Shown: positions 24,004 through 32,127 of the stretch, piece after piece
Numbering within the stretch: the first letter of the stretch is position 1
How the letters are laid out: the number at the start of each line of letters is the position of its first letter
Source: Rhodospirillaceae bacterium
GTDB lineage: Bacteria; Pseudomonadota; Alphaproteobacteria; DSM-16000; Inquilinaceae
Length of the DNA: 46,424 bases
Direction: 5' to 3'
Assembly: GCA_020425485.1 (NCBI GenBank)
Contig: JAGQRL010000029.1
Coordinates: 1 to 46,424 of the forward strand
Made by a program: the position numbers and the translations under genes
Notes under the pieces: generated by a model
The model's input: the letters and a program-made list of their open reading frames with translations, nothing else
Told to the model about the DNA's origin: nothing
The model's database searches: none

Positions 24004-26715
24004 GTGACCCGGTCGTGCGCCCGCGCACACAGCAGGGATGGCTTCAAGCGGTTTGCCGATATCGCGGCTGCCGCCCACCGCCACACCCGCCCGGTCGAAG
24101 AGCTGCCCTACGCCATCCGCGTGCTGCTGGAAAACCTGGAACGCCAGGTCCTCACCCGCCCGGCCACCGCCGTGTCCGAAGCCGATATCGCCGCCACCGT
24201 GGCGTTCGAGGACTTTTCCGGCCGCGGCCTGGCGCTCGCCGTCCCTCGGGTGATCCTGCCGGATTCCAGCGGCGTGCCGGCCTTGCAGGATCTGGCCGCC
24301 CTGCGCGATGCCATCCACCGTGCCGGCGGCGACGCCGCGGCCGTCGAGCCGCGGGTGCCGGTGGACGTGATCGTCGACCACTCCTTGCAGGTGGACCGCG
24401 CCGGCAGCCCCGACGCGCGCGTGCACAACATGAAGCTGGAGCTGGAGCGCAACGCCGAGCGCTACCGCTTCCTGCGCTGGGCCCAGGGCGCCTTCACGGC
24501 GGTGCGGGTGTTCCCGCCGGGCTCCGGCATCATCCACCAGATCAATCTGGAGCATATCGCGGAGGTCGTGCGCGTCGATGCGGACGGCCTCGCCTACCCC
24601 GATTTCGTCATCGGCGGCGATTCCCATACCCCCATGGTGAATGGGCTGGGCGTGCTTGGCTGGGGCGTCGGCGGCATCGACGCCGTCGCTGCCATGCTGG
24701 GCCAGGACTACGTGTTCTCCCTGCCCGGCGTCGCCGGTGTGGAGCTGGTGGGCACCTTGCCCGCCGGCTCCACCACCACCGATCTGGCCCTGCACGTCAC
24801 CCAGGCGCTGCGGGCCGAGGATGTGGTGGGCTGCTTCGTGGAATTCTTCGGGCCGGCGGCCGCCGCCCTGTCGGTGCCCGAACGCGCCACCCTGGCCAAC
24901 ATGGCGCCGGAATACGGCGCCTCGGCCGGCTATTTCCCCATCGATCGGCGCACCGTGGACTATCTGGCCGCCACCCGCTCGCCGGCGAAGGCCCGGCTGG
25001 TGGAAGCCTATGCCCGCGCCAACGCGCTGTTTCGCGACGCTGCGGGTGCCGCGCCGGCCTATCCCCGCGTGGTGCGCATCGACCTGGGCGATGTGCGACC
25101 CTCCGTCGCCGGGCCGAAGCGCCCGCAGGACCGGCTGGACCTCGCCGCCATCCGCCCGGACTTCGAAGCCCGGCTTGCCCGCCCGCTGGCGGAGGACGGG
25201 TTTGCCGCCGCCGATCCCGGCCGCCGCACCCAGAAGGGCCGGCTCGGCCACGGCAGCGTGGCCATCGCCGCCATCACCTCGTGCACCAACACCTCCAACC
25301 CGCGGGTGATGCTGGCCGCCGGCCTGGTGGCGCAGAAGGCCGCCGCCCTGGGGCTGACGGTGCCGGCGCATGTGAAAACCTCCATGGCCCCCGGCTCCCG
25401 CGCCGTCACCTTATATCTGGAGGAAACCGGGCTGCTCGCCCCCCTGGAGCGGCTGGGCTTCCACGTGGTGGGCTATGGCTGCACCACCTGCGGCGGCAAG
25501 TCCGGCCCGCTCAGGGCGGACATCGCGGCGGAAATCGAAGCCGGCGGCCTGGTGGCCGCCGCCGTGCTGTCCGGCAACCGCAATTTCGAAGGCCGCATCC
25601 ACCGCCTCGTGCGGGCCAACTACATCATGTCGCCGCCGCTGGTGGTGGCCTTCGCGCTGGCCGGGCGGGTGGATATCGACCTGACGGCAGCCCCGCTGGC
25701 CCACACCGCGGACGGCCGCGCCGTCCACCTGGCCGATCTGTGGCCGACGGAGGACGAGATCGCCGCCCACCTCGCCGTGGCGGAGGACGGGGCCTGCCTG
25801 CACCGGGCCTATGCCGCCGCGGACACCGGCGCTGGCGCCTGGGCCGGCGAGGCTGAGGAGGGGCAAGCGGGCTCGGCCCTGTTCCCGTGGGATCCGGCCT
25901 CGCACTACCTGGTGGAACCGCCCTTCCTGGCCGCCGCCCAGGCCGGCACCTGTTCGTCCCGCGATCTCGCCGGGGCGCGCGTGCTGGGGCTGTTCGGGGA
26001 TTCGCTGACCACCGACCACATCTCCCCCGGCGGCGAGATCCCGGTGGACAGCGAAGCCGGCCGCTACCTGCTGGCCCAGGGCATTCCGCGCGAAGCCTTC
26101 AACAGCTATGTCGGGCGGCGCGGCAACCACCATGTGATGACGCGCGCCACCTTCGCCAATCTGCGCATCAAGAACCGCCTGGCGCCGGGCCGCGAAGGCG
26201 GCTGGACACGGCATTTCCCCAGCGGCGAGGTGGTGTCGATCTTCGAAGCCGCCCGGCGCTACCGCGACGCCGGCGTGGCGATGATCGTCATGGCGGGCAG
26301 CGAATACGGCACCGGCAGCAGCCGCGACTGGGCCGCCAAGGGCACCGCGCTCTTGGGCGTGCGCGCGGTGATCGCCGGCTCGTTCGAGCGCATCCACCGC
26401 TCCAACCTGATCGGCCTGGGCGTGCTGCCGCTGGCCTTCGACGACGGAGCGACGGCCGACAGCCTGGGGCTTGACGGCAGCGAGACCTACGATTTCGCCG
26501 ACACCGCCGAAGCCATCGCCGGCACCTGCCCGGTGGCCGTGACCGTCCACCACGCCGATGGGCGCCGCACCGGCTTTACGGCGACGCCGCAACTCCTCAA
26601 CGATGCCGAACGGCGCATCCTTCTGGACGGCGGGGTGCTGCCCCGCGTCTTCCACGCCATCCTCCGCGACCAGAGCGAAACGCGGGCACCAAGCCACGGA
26701 GCGTGTCTTGCTTGA
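24004..26715 (+). CDS. Aconitase-superfamily hydratase (AcnA-type architecture)
   Basis: A 903-residue single-chain hydro-lyase. The GTG at 24004 is chosen over the TTG at 23926 because GGAGGA lies just upstream. [4Fe-4S] cysteines are Cys427 in SCTNTSN and Cys493/Cys496 in GCTTCGGKSG. Other active-site regions are GGDSHTPMVNGLG (204-216), SGNRNFEGRIH, TTDHISPGG and GTGSSRDWAAKG, which carries the key Ser and Arg. The segment after the last cysteines reads CGGKSG, where housekeeping aconitases have CIGNSG, a hint of an altered substrate. The gene leads a catabolic operon and lies opposite a C-C lyase, not beside TCA-cycle genes. I infer hydration of a maleate- or aconitate-like diacid to the corresponding malate. 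A true second aconitase or AcnD-like 2-methylcitrate dehydratase remains possible. Confidence 0.85.
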   Translation: MTRSCARAHSRDGFKRFADIAAAAHRHTRPVEELPYAIRVLLENLERQVLTRPATAVSEADIAATVAFEDFSGRGLALAVPRVILPDSSGVPALQDLAALRDAIHRAGGDAAAVEPRVPVDVIVDHSLQVDRAGSPDARVHNMKLELERNAERYRFLRWAQGAFTAVRVFPPGSGIIHQINLEHIAEVVRVDADGLAYPDFVIGGDSHTPMVNGLGVLGWGVGGIDAVAAMLGQDYVFSLPGVAGVELVGTLPAGSTTTDLALHVTQALRAEDVVGCFVEFFGPAAAALSVPERATLANMAPEYGASAGYFPIDRRTVDYLAATRSPAKARLVEAYARANALFRDAAGAAPAYPRVVRIDLGDVRPSVAGPKRPQDRLDLAAIRPDFEARLARPLAEDGFAAADPGRRTQKGRLGHGSVAIAAITSCTNTSNPRVMLAAGLVAQKAAALGLTVPAHVKTSMAPGSRAVTLYLEETGLLAPLERLGFHVVGYGCTTCGGKSGPLRADIAAEIEAGGLVAAAVLSGNRNFEGRIHRLVRANYIMSPPLVVAFALAGRVDIDLTAAPLAHTADGRAVHLADLWPTEDEIAAHLAVAEDGACLHRAYAAADTGAGAWAGEAEEGQAGSALFPWDPASHYLVEPPFLAAAQAGTCSSRDLAGARVLGLFGDSLTTDHISPGGEIPVDSEAGRYLLAQGIPREAFNSYVGRRGNHHVMTRATFANLRIKNRLAPGREGGWTRHFPSGEVVSIFEAARRYRDAGVAMIVMAGSEYGTGSSRDWAAKGTALLGVRAVIAGSFERIHRSNLIGLGVLPLAFDDGATADSLGLDGSETYDFADTAEAIAGTCPVAVTVHHADGRRTGFTATPQLLNDAERRILLDGGVLPRVFHAILRDQSETRAPSHGACLA

Positions 26716-28093
26716 TATCCTCTTCCAGAATGCCCGCATCGTGTTTCCCGGCGACGGGGTGGTTCCCGGTGCCGTCGGCGTGAAGGACGGCCGCATCGCC
26801 GCCATCCTGGCACCCGGCGAAACCGAAGCGGCGGCCGAGGTGATCGACTGCGGCGAACAGTTCCTGATGCCGGGGCTGATCGATCCCCACACCCATTTCG
26901 GCTTCGGCTCCAACGAAACCGACTTCCGCACCGAAAGCCGTTCCGCCGCCTTGGGCGGGGTGACCATGGCGTTCACCTTCCACCGCTCGCCCGACCTGCG
27001 GGAGTCCACCGGGCCGTGGCGCGACCGCGGCAACGAGCAGAGCTGCATCGACTTCGCGTTCCACTACGGGCTCACCAGCCAGCTGCATGTGGAGACGCTG
27101 AAGGAGTGTGCGGAAACCTTCGGCGTGAACTCCTTCAAGTTCTACCTGATGTACAAGGGCGAGGCCGGGGCGGCGAAGGGCTTCACGGAAATCGACGACG
27201 CGCTGCTGTTCTCCACCATGCAGCAGGTGGCGCGCATCAAGGGCGGGGTGCTCGGCGCCCATTGCGAGAATGTGGAGGTGATCCGCGCCCTGCGCCCGCC
27301 GGTGAAGGCGGCCGGCCGCGACGACCTGAAGGCGTGGGACGACCAGAGCCCGGACTATCTGGAAGCGGAGAACGTGTTCCGCGTCGGCTACTTCGCCGAC
27401 AAGGCGGAATGCCGCGCCAACATCGTCCACCTGTCCAGCCGCGAAGGGCTGGAGGTGACGGACTATCTGCGCTCAAAGCCGCGCTCCGCCCCGCTGCATG
27501 TGGAAACCTGCACCCACTACCTGTTCATGACCACCGATTGGCCAGCACCGGTGGGCAAGGTGAACCCGCCCCTGCGCAGCCAGCGCGATGTCGATGCCCT
27601 GTGGCAGGCGGTGGTGGACGGGCGCATCGAAACCGTGGGGTCCGACCACGTGCCGCGCAAGCGCGCCACCAAGGGCCCGGACATCTGGACCGCCACCGCC
27701 GGCTTCCCCGGCATCGCCACGGTGCTGCCCATCCTGATCACCGAAGGCTATCACCACCGCCGCGTGCCCATCGAACGCATCGCCGCGGTCACCAGCGCCA
27801 ATGTGGCGCGCCAGTACAACGTGCCGAACAAGGGCCGCATCGCGCCGGGCATGGATGCCGACCTGGTGCTGGTGGACCCCGACTGCGAGCGGGTGGTGGA
27901 CCCGGCCACGCTGGAGTCCTTCTCCGACTATTCCACCTACGAAGGCATGCCGCTGAAGGGCTGGCCCACCGGCACCTGGGTGCGCGGCCGCCGTGTGGTT
28001 GCCGACGGTGCGGTGCTGGCCGATGTGGCCGCAGCCCCCGGCGGCCGCTTCGTGCCGCGCTGGGGCGATCTTGCTGCCCGCCCCGCCAACTGA
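26708..28093 (+). CDS. Dihydropyrimidinase/hydantoinase-family amidohydrolase (possible cyclic imidase)
   Basis: A 461-residue TIM-barrel metal hydrolase. The TTG at 26708 is preceded by ACGGAG 6 bases upstream and overlaps the aconitase stop by 8 bases; no in-frame ATG gives a full N-terminus. Metal ligands are visible: H61 and H63 in DPHTHFGF, the carboxylated Lys144 in NSFKFYLMYKG, a His in LGAHCEN, a His in IVHLSS and the catalytic Asp in VGSDHVPR. The family hydrolyses cyclic amides: dihydropyrimidines, hydantoins, allantoin, dihydroorotate or cyclic imides. The dihydroorotase and allantoinase contexts are absent. The next gene, an amidase of the maleamate/N-carbamoylsarcosine type, suggests the ring-opened product is deamidated, which favours an imide or hydantoin. 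Family certain, substrate inferred. Confidence 0.88.
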   Translation: MLDILFQNARIVFPGDGVVPGAVGVKDGRIAAILAPGETEAAAEVIDCGEQFLMPGLIDPHTHFGFGSNETDFRTESRSAALGGVTMAFTFHRSPDLRESTGPWRDRGNEQSCIDFAFHYGLTSQLHVETLKECAETFGVNSFKFYLMYKGEAGAAKGFTEIDDALLFSTMQQVARIKGGVLGAHCENVEVIRALRPPVKAAGRDDLKAWDDQSPDYLEAENVFRVGYFADKAECRANIVHLSSREGLEVTDYLRSKPRSAPLHVETCTHYLFMTTDWPAPVGKVNPPLRSQRDVDALWQAVVDGRIETVGSDHVPRKRATKGPDIWTATAGFPGIATVLPILITEGYHHRRVPIERIAAVTSANVARQYNVPNKGRIAPGMDADLVLVDPDCERVVDPATLESFSDYSTYEGMPLKGWPTGTWVRGRRVVADGAVLADVAAAPGGRFVPRWGDLAARPAN

Positions 28094-28121
28094 GAACCGG
28101 AACCACGGGATCCGACGCGCG

Positions 28122-28841
28122 ATGAAACGCATCTGGGACGACTTCCTCACCGAGCGGGACCAGCAGGTCCTGGCCGCCGCCGGCTATGGCAAGCGCGGCG
28201 GCTTCGGCACACGCCCGGCCCTGTTCATCATCGATACCCAGTACAATTTCTGCGGCGATCAGCCCGAAGACATCCTGGACGGGCTGAAGACCTACCGCAC
28301 CCATTGCGGCCGTGAAGGCTGGGCGGCGGTGGAGCGCATCGTGCCGCTCCTGGAACTGGCGCGGCAGAAGAACATCCCGATCTTCTATACCGAAAGCGAA
28401 CGCCGCCCCGACCTGATCGACAGCGGCGTGCAGGTGGGCAAGAACTATCGCGGCACCGAAAAGACGGTGGTGGAAGGCACCCACGCCACCCGCACCGTGG
28501 AACCGCTGGCGCCGCGGCCGCAGGATATCCGCATCGGCAAGCGCAAGCCGTCCTGCTTCTTCGGCACCATCTTCATGAGCCACCTGAACTTCTTCGACGT
28601 GGACACGCTGATCCTGGTGGGCTGCACCACGTCGGGCTGCCTGCGCGCCACCGCGGTGGATGCCTATTCCTTCAACTTCAAGGTCGTGATCCCCGAGGAG
28701 TGCTCGTTCGACCGCTTCCAGGCGAGCCACGCGGTGAACCTGTTCGACCTCAACTGCAAATACGCCGACGTGATCCCCACCGACGAGGTGGCCACCTACC
28801 TGGAAGCCCTGCCGCGGCGCGAGCTGCCGGCGGGGGCCTGA
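28122..28841 (+). CDS. Isochorismatase-fold cysteine amidohydrolase (maleamate/N-carbamoylsarcosine amidase-like)
   Basis: A 239-residue cytoplasmic amidase. The catalytic triad can be read: Asp38 in FIIDTQYNF, a Lys (140 or 142) in GKRKPSCFFGT and Cys173 in GCTTSGCLRATAVDAYSF. The CTTSGC-RAT-VDA pattern is that of the maleamate amidohydrolase and N-carbamoylsarcosine amidase branch, rather than that of isochorismatase or nicotinamidase. It releases ammonia from a linear amide. Following a hydantoinase-like ring opener in the same operon, it is suited to convert the half-amide (or N-carbamoyl acid) into the free acid. Unusually, an extra Cys (168) lies five residues before the nucleophile. 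Confidence 0.87.
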   Translation: MKRIWDDFLTERDQQVLAAAGYGKRGGFGTRPALFIIDTQYNFCGDQPEDILDGLKTYRTHCGREGWAAVERIVPLLELARQKNIPIFYTESERRPDLIDSGVQVGKNYRGTEKTVVEGTHATRTVEPLAPRPQDIRIGKRKPSCFFGTIFMSHLNFFDVDTLILVGCTTSGCLRATAVDAYSFNFKVVIPEECSFDRFQASHAVNLFDLNCKYADVIPTDEVATYLEALPRRELPAGA

Positions 28842-28847
28842 CGCGCC

Positions 28848-29597
28848 ATGGCCAGCCAGATCCAGCGCGCCGTCGTCACCGGCACCTCATCGGGCATCGG
28901 CTGCGCCGTCGCCACCCGCCTGCTCGGCCACGGCTGGCAGGTGACGGGGCTCGACCGCGTGACGGGGCCGCTGGCCGGCCAGCCCGACTTCACCGAGATC
29001 CTCGCCGACCTCGCCGACGTGGTGGAGCTGGAAGTCGCCACCGCGCGGCTGGAGGACCAGACGTGGCACGCCCTGGTGCATGCCGCCGGCATCATGCGCG
29101 ATGACCGCGACGCGGAAACCGCGCGCTGCCACGGCACTAACCTGTGGGCGCTGCATGTGGCCGCCGCCGCCAGGCTGGCCGCGGCGGTGCTGCCGCACAT
29201 GCCCAAGGGGCGCGGTCGCATCGTCTTCCTGTCCAGCCGCGCGGCCGCCGGCCGGCCGGGGCGGGGCTACTACGCGGCCTCCAAATCGGCCCTCGACGGG
29301 CTCGCCCGTACCCTGGCTGCGGAATATGTGGGCTGCGGCATCACCGTGAACGTGCTCGCCCCCGGCGCCACCGATACCCCGCAGCTCAGCGATCCTGCGC
29401 GGGCGGCAAGCCCGGTGCGCCTGCCGCCCTTGGGCCGCCTGATCAGCGCCGAGGAGGTGGCGGCCACCGTCGCCTTCCTGGTGGGGGCGGAAGCCGGCGC
29501 CATCACCGGGCAGACCATCGTGCAATGCGGCGGCGCCTCCCTGGCCGCTGCCTGGCCGGCGGCGGTGTGGTCCGGGCAGATGGAGCCACGGGCGTGA
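28848..29597 (+). CDS. Short-chain dehydrogenase/reductase
   Basis: A 249-residue classical SDR starting 6 bases after the amidase stop. It has the NAD(P) motif VVTGTSSGIGCAVA, HAAGIM in place of NNAG, Ser in FLSSRAA, the catalytic YYAASK and the C-terminal AGAITGQTIVQCGG typical of the FabG/BDH branch. An Asp (GLDRV) after the second strand suggests NAD+ preference. It probably handles an alcohol or ketone of the same catabolic pathway. Its stop codon overlaps the GTG start of tctB, so it is coupled to the transporter genes. Confidence 0.88.
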   Translation: MASQIQRAVVTGTSSGIGCAVATRLLGHGWQVTGLDRVTGPLAGQPDFTEILADLADVVELEVATARLEDQTWHALVHAAGIMRDDRDAETARCHGTNLWALHVAAAARLAAAVLPHMPKGRGRIVFLSSRAAAGRPGRGYYAASKSALDGLARTLAAEYVGCGITVNVLAPGATDTPQLSDPARAASPVRLPPLGRLISAEEVAATVAFLVGAEAGAITGQTIVQCGGASLAAAWPAAVWSGQMEPRA

Positions 29598-30037
29598 GGG
29601 CGCGCACCAGCCTGGCCGAAACCGTTGCCGCCGGCGTGGTCGTCGCCTTCGGGCTCGCCACCATCTGGCTGTCGTCTGATTTCCCCATGGGCACCGTCAC
29701 CCGCATGGGGGCCGGCTACGTGCCGATGGCGCTGGGCATCATCATCACCGCACTGGGCATTGCCATCGCCCTGTTCGACCGGTCCGACGAACGGCCGCGC
29801 ATCGTTATCGCGCTGAAGCCCTTCGCCATGATCCTCTTAGGCATCCTCTTGTGGGCGCTGACGGTGGACCGGCTGGGGTTCTTCGCCGCCTCGGCCATCC
29901 TGGTGGTGTGCTGCGCGGTGGTGGAGAAGGGCAACACCTGGCGCTCGGTGCTCGCCCTCGTCGTCTTCATGTGCGTTGCCGGCTACCTCGTCTTCATCGA
30001 GGGGCTCGGAATTCCGCTTTCGGCCTTCGGAGAGTAG
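29594..30037 (+). CDS. tctB: Tripartite tricarboxylate transporter small membrane subunit (TctB family)
   Basis: A 147-residue protein with four hydrophobic helices (about 10-28, 42-62, 75-108 and 118-140). The first loop reads SSDFPMGTVTRMGAGYVPMALGI, the TctB-family hallmark. The GTG at 29594 overlaps the SDR stop by 4 bases (GTGA). It forms the small subunit that associates with TctA; the cognate receptor is presumably the TctC encoded at 19667-20623. Confidence 0.88.
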   Translation: MRARTSLAETVAAGVVVAFGLATIWLSSDFPMGTVTRMGAGYVPMALGIIITALGIAIALFDRSDERPRIVIALKPFAMILLGILLWALTVDRLGFFAASAILVVCCAVVEKGNTWRSVLALVVFMCVAGYLVFIEGLGIPLSAFGE

Positions 30038-30043
30038 CCAATC

Positions 30044-31567
30044 GTGGATCTGATCAGCGGCCTTGCCCTCGGCATCGACACCGCCATCACCGGCGAAGCG
30101 CTGCTGTACTGCTTCATCGGCGTCACCGTCGGCATGTTCATCGGCGTGCTGCCGGGCATCGGCCCGCTGGCCGCGGTGTCCATGGTGTTGCCCATCACCT
30201 TTCACCTGGACCCGATGAGCGCGCTGATCATGCTGGCCGGCATCTTCTACGGCGCGCAGTACGGCGGCTCCACCGCGTCCATCCTGCTCAACCTGCCGGG
30301 CACCTCGACGACGGCGGTCACGGCCATCGACGGCTACCCCATGGCCAAGCAGGGGCGCGCCGGCATTGCCCTGTTCATCACCACCATCGCGTCGTTCCTC
30401 GGCGGCTGCTTTGCCATCGTGCTGCTGATGAGCTTCGCGCCGGTGCTGGGGCGCCTGGCCCTGCGGTTCTCCTCCGCCGAATACTTCTCCATCATGCTGC
30501 TGGGGCTGGTGGCCGCGTCCACCATGTCGCTGGGCTCCACCTTCAAGGGCCTGGTGTCGGTGGCGGCGGGGCTCTTGATCAGCATGGTCGGCATGGACCC
30601 CACCTCCGGCTACATCCGCTTCACCTTCGGCATCCTGGAATTGCAGGACGGGCTGAGCCTGGTGGCCATCGCCATGGGCCTGTTCGGGGTGGCCGAGATC
30701 CTGAAGAACGCCGGCTCCCCGGAACGTGACACCAGGGCCTTGCAGAAGGTGCGCATCCGCGACCTCATCCCCACCCGCAAGGACATGTCGCAATCCTGGA
30801 TGCCCATCCTGCGCGGCGCCGGCATCGGCTCCTTCGTCGGCATCCTGCCGGGGGCGGGGCCGACCATGGCGGCCTTCATGGCCTATGCCATGGAAAAGCG
30901 GGTGGCGCGCGACAAGAGCCGCTTCGGCCGTGGCGCCATCGAGGGCATCTCCGCCCCGGAAAGCGCCAACAACGCCTCCACCCAGGCGGCCTTCATCCCC
31001 ACCTTGTCGCTGGGCATCCCCGGCGATGCCGGCATGGCGGTGCTGCTGGGGGCGATGATGATCCACGGCATCGTTCCGCGCCCGGAATTCTTCTCCACCA
31101 ACCCCGACCTGTTCTGGGGCCTGGTGGTCAGCTTCTGGGTCGGCAACCTGATGCTGCTGGTGCTGAACATCCCGCTGATCGGCGTGTGGGTGCGCATCCT
31201 GGCGATCCCGCAGCGGCTGCTGTTCCCGGCGATCATCTTCTTCATCTGCGTTGGGGTGTATTCCATCAACAACAACCCCTTCGACGTGATGGTGGTGATC
31301 GTCTTCGGCATCGTCGGCTACTTCATGAACATCTTTCAGTACCCGCCCGCGCCGCTGCTGATGGGTTTCATCCTGGGGCCGATGATGGAGCAGCACTTCC
31401 GCCGCGCGCTGCTGTATTCCCGCGGCGATCTGTGGACGTTCATCGACCGGCCGGTGAGTGCGGCCTTCCTGGCCTGCTCGGTCGCCCTGATGGTGGTGGT
31501 GGCGCTGCCGTCCTTGCGCCGGCGATCGGGCAGGGGGCGCCGCGCGGCTTTGGAAACGGAGGACTGA
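30044..31567 (+). CDS. tctA: Tripartite tricarboxylate transporter large membrane subunit (TctA family)
   Basis: A 507-residue, about 11-12 helix permease beginning with GTG. The two TctA signature regions are present: GVLPGIGPLAAVSMVLP near residue 43 and the inverted copy GILPGAGPTMAAFMAYAMEK near 265. The loops YGAQYGGSTASILLNLPGTSTTAVTAIDGYPMAKQGRAGIAL-type and ESANNASTQAAFIPTLSLGIPG are highly conserved. It imports carboxylates by ion-coupled transport. With TctB it is placed downstream of the catabolic enzymes, while the receptor is in the divergent arm. Confidence 0.95.
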   Translation: MDLISGLALGIDTAITGEALLYCFIGVTVGMFIGVLPGIGPLAAVSMVLPITFHLDPMSALIMLAGIFYGAQYGGSTASILLNLPGTSTTAVTAIDGYPMAKQGRAGIALFITTIASFLGGCFAIVLLMSFAPVLGRLALRFSSAEYFSIMLLGLVAASTMSLGSTFKGLVSVAAGLLISMVGMDPTSGYIRFTFGILELQDGLSLVAIAMGLFGVAEILKNAGSPERDTRALQKVRIRDLIPTRKDMSQSWMPILRGAGIGSFVGILPGAGPTMAAFMAYAMEKRVARDKSRFGRGAIEGISAPESANNASTQAAFIPTLSLGIPGDAGMAVLLGAMMIHGIVPRPEFFSTNPDLFWGLVVSFWVGNLMLLVLNIPLIGVWVRILAIPQRLLFPAIIFFICVGVYSINNNPFDVMVVIVFGIVGYFMNIFQYPPAPLLMGFILGPMMEQHFRRALLYSRGDLWTFIDRPVSAAFLACSVALMVVVALPSLRRRSGRGRRAALETED

Positions 31568-31568
31568 G

Positions 31569-32006
31569 ATGGCCGAAACGACCGGGGCCGAAACGACCGC
31601 TGCCGAAACCCTGGTGCGCGACTTCCTGGCCGCGGTGGAACGCCGCGATGTCGCCGCCTGCCAGGCGGTGATGGCGCCCGACATCGTGATGACCTTCCCC
31701 AGCGGCGTGCGCCATGCCGATATCCAGGCGCTGTTCGCCTCGTCGGGCAAGCGCTACCGCGCCGTCGCCAAGACCATCGAGCAGGTGGACGTGCTGCCGA
31801 CGGGGGCGGAGGCCGCCATCGTCTACTGCTTCGGCACGCTCTACGGCACCTGGATGAACGGCCAAGCGTTCGACGGCATCCGCTTCATCGACCGGTTCGA
31901 GATCAAGGGCGGGCTGATCACGCGCCAGGACGTGTGGAACGACAGCGCCATCTTCCGCCCGGCCGAAGAGCCGTCGACGCCGGCCTCCCGGGCCACCCTG
32001 CTGTAG
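31569..32006 (+). CDS. NTF2-like (SnoaL-type) protein
   Basis: A 145-residue protein starting one base after the tctA stop. Its alpha/beta cone begins with a long helix (AAETLVRDFLAAVERRDVAACQAVMAPDIVMTFPSG), followed by mixed strands ending IDRFEIKGGLITRQDVWND. This is the nuclear transport factor 2-like fold used by ketosteroid isomerase, SnoaL cyclases and many dehydratases. A candidate catalytic Asp is in VWND. It closes the catabolic operon and may isomerise or bind a pathway intermediate. The exact role is unknown. Confidence 0.75.
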   Translation: MAETTGAETTAAETLVRDFLAAVERRDVAACQAVMAPDIVMTFPSGVRHADIQALFASSGKRYRAVAKTIEQVDVLPTGAEAAIVYCFGTLYGTWMNGQAFDGIRFIDRFEIKGGLITRQDVWNDSAIFRPAEEPSTPASRATLL

Positions 32007-32030
32007 AGCATTTTCTGTTCAGTCTGCTCC

Positions 32031-32096
32031 GCCCTCACCCCCGCCCGGCCGCCCAAGCCATTGTAAAATATTGGGTGGCCGGGCGGAGGTGAGGGC
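32031..32096. terminator. Very long hairpin, likely bidirectional terminator and repeat element (copy 2)
   Basis: The left arm (32031-32056) and right arm (32071-32096) pair over about 25 bp with one C/A mismatch and one G-T pair, around an AT-rich 14-base loop (GCCATTGTAAAATA). It lies between the convergent genes ending at 32006 and 32128. The right arm is shared with 19515-19547, so this is more than a simple terminator and resembles a REP-like palindromic unit. Confidence 0.6.
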
Positions 32097-32127
32097 CGGG
32101 ACCGAGTCAACAAGGCGCGAAAGCCCC

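Noticed and set aside
23479..25371. 630-residue minus-strand open frame
   Set aside because: Antisense to the aconitase-like gene and crossing into gntR in another frame; no domain and shadow composition.
22075..26715. Methylcitrate cycle (prpB plus acnD)
   Set aside because: No prpC or prpF neighbour is present, and the operon also has a hydantoinase-type enzyme and an amidase, which that cycle does not use. Kept only as an alternative.
29837..31750. 637-residue minus-strand open frame
   Set aside because: Antisense to tctB and tctA; His/Gln/Asp-rich shadow composition.
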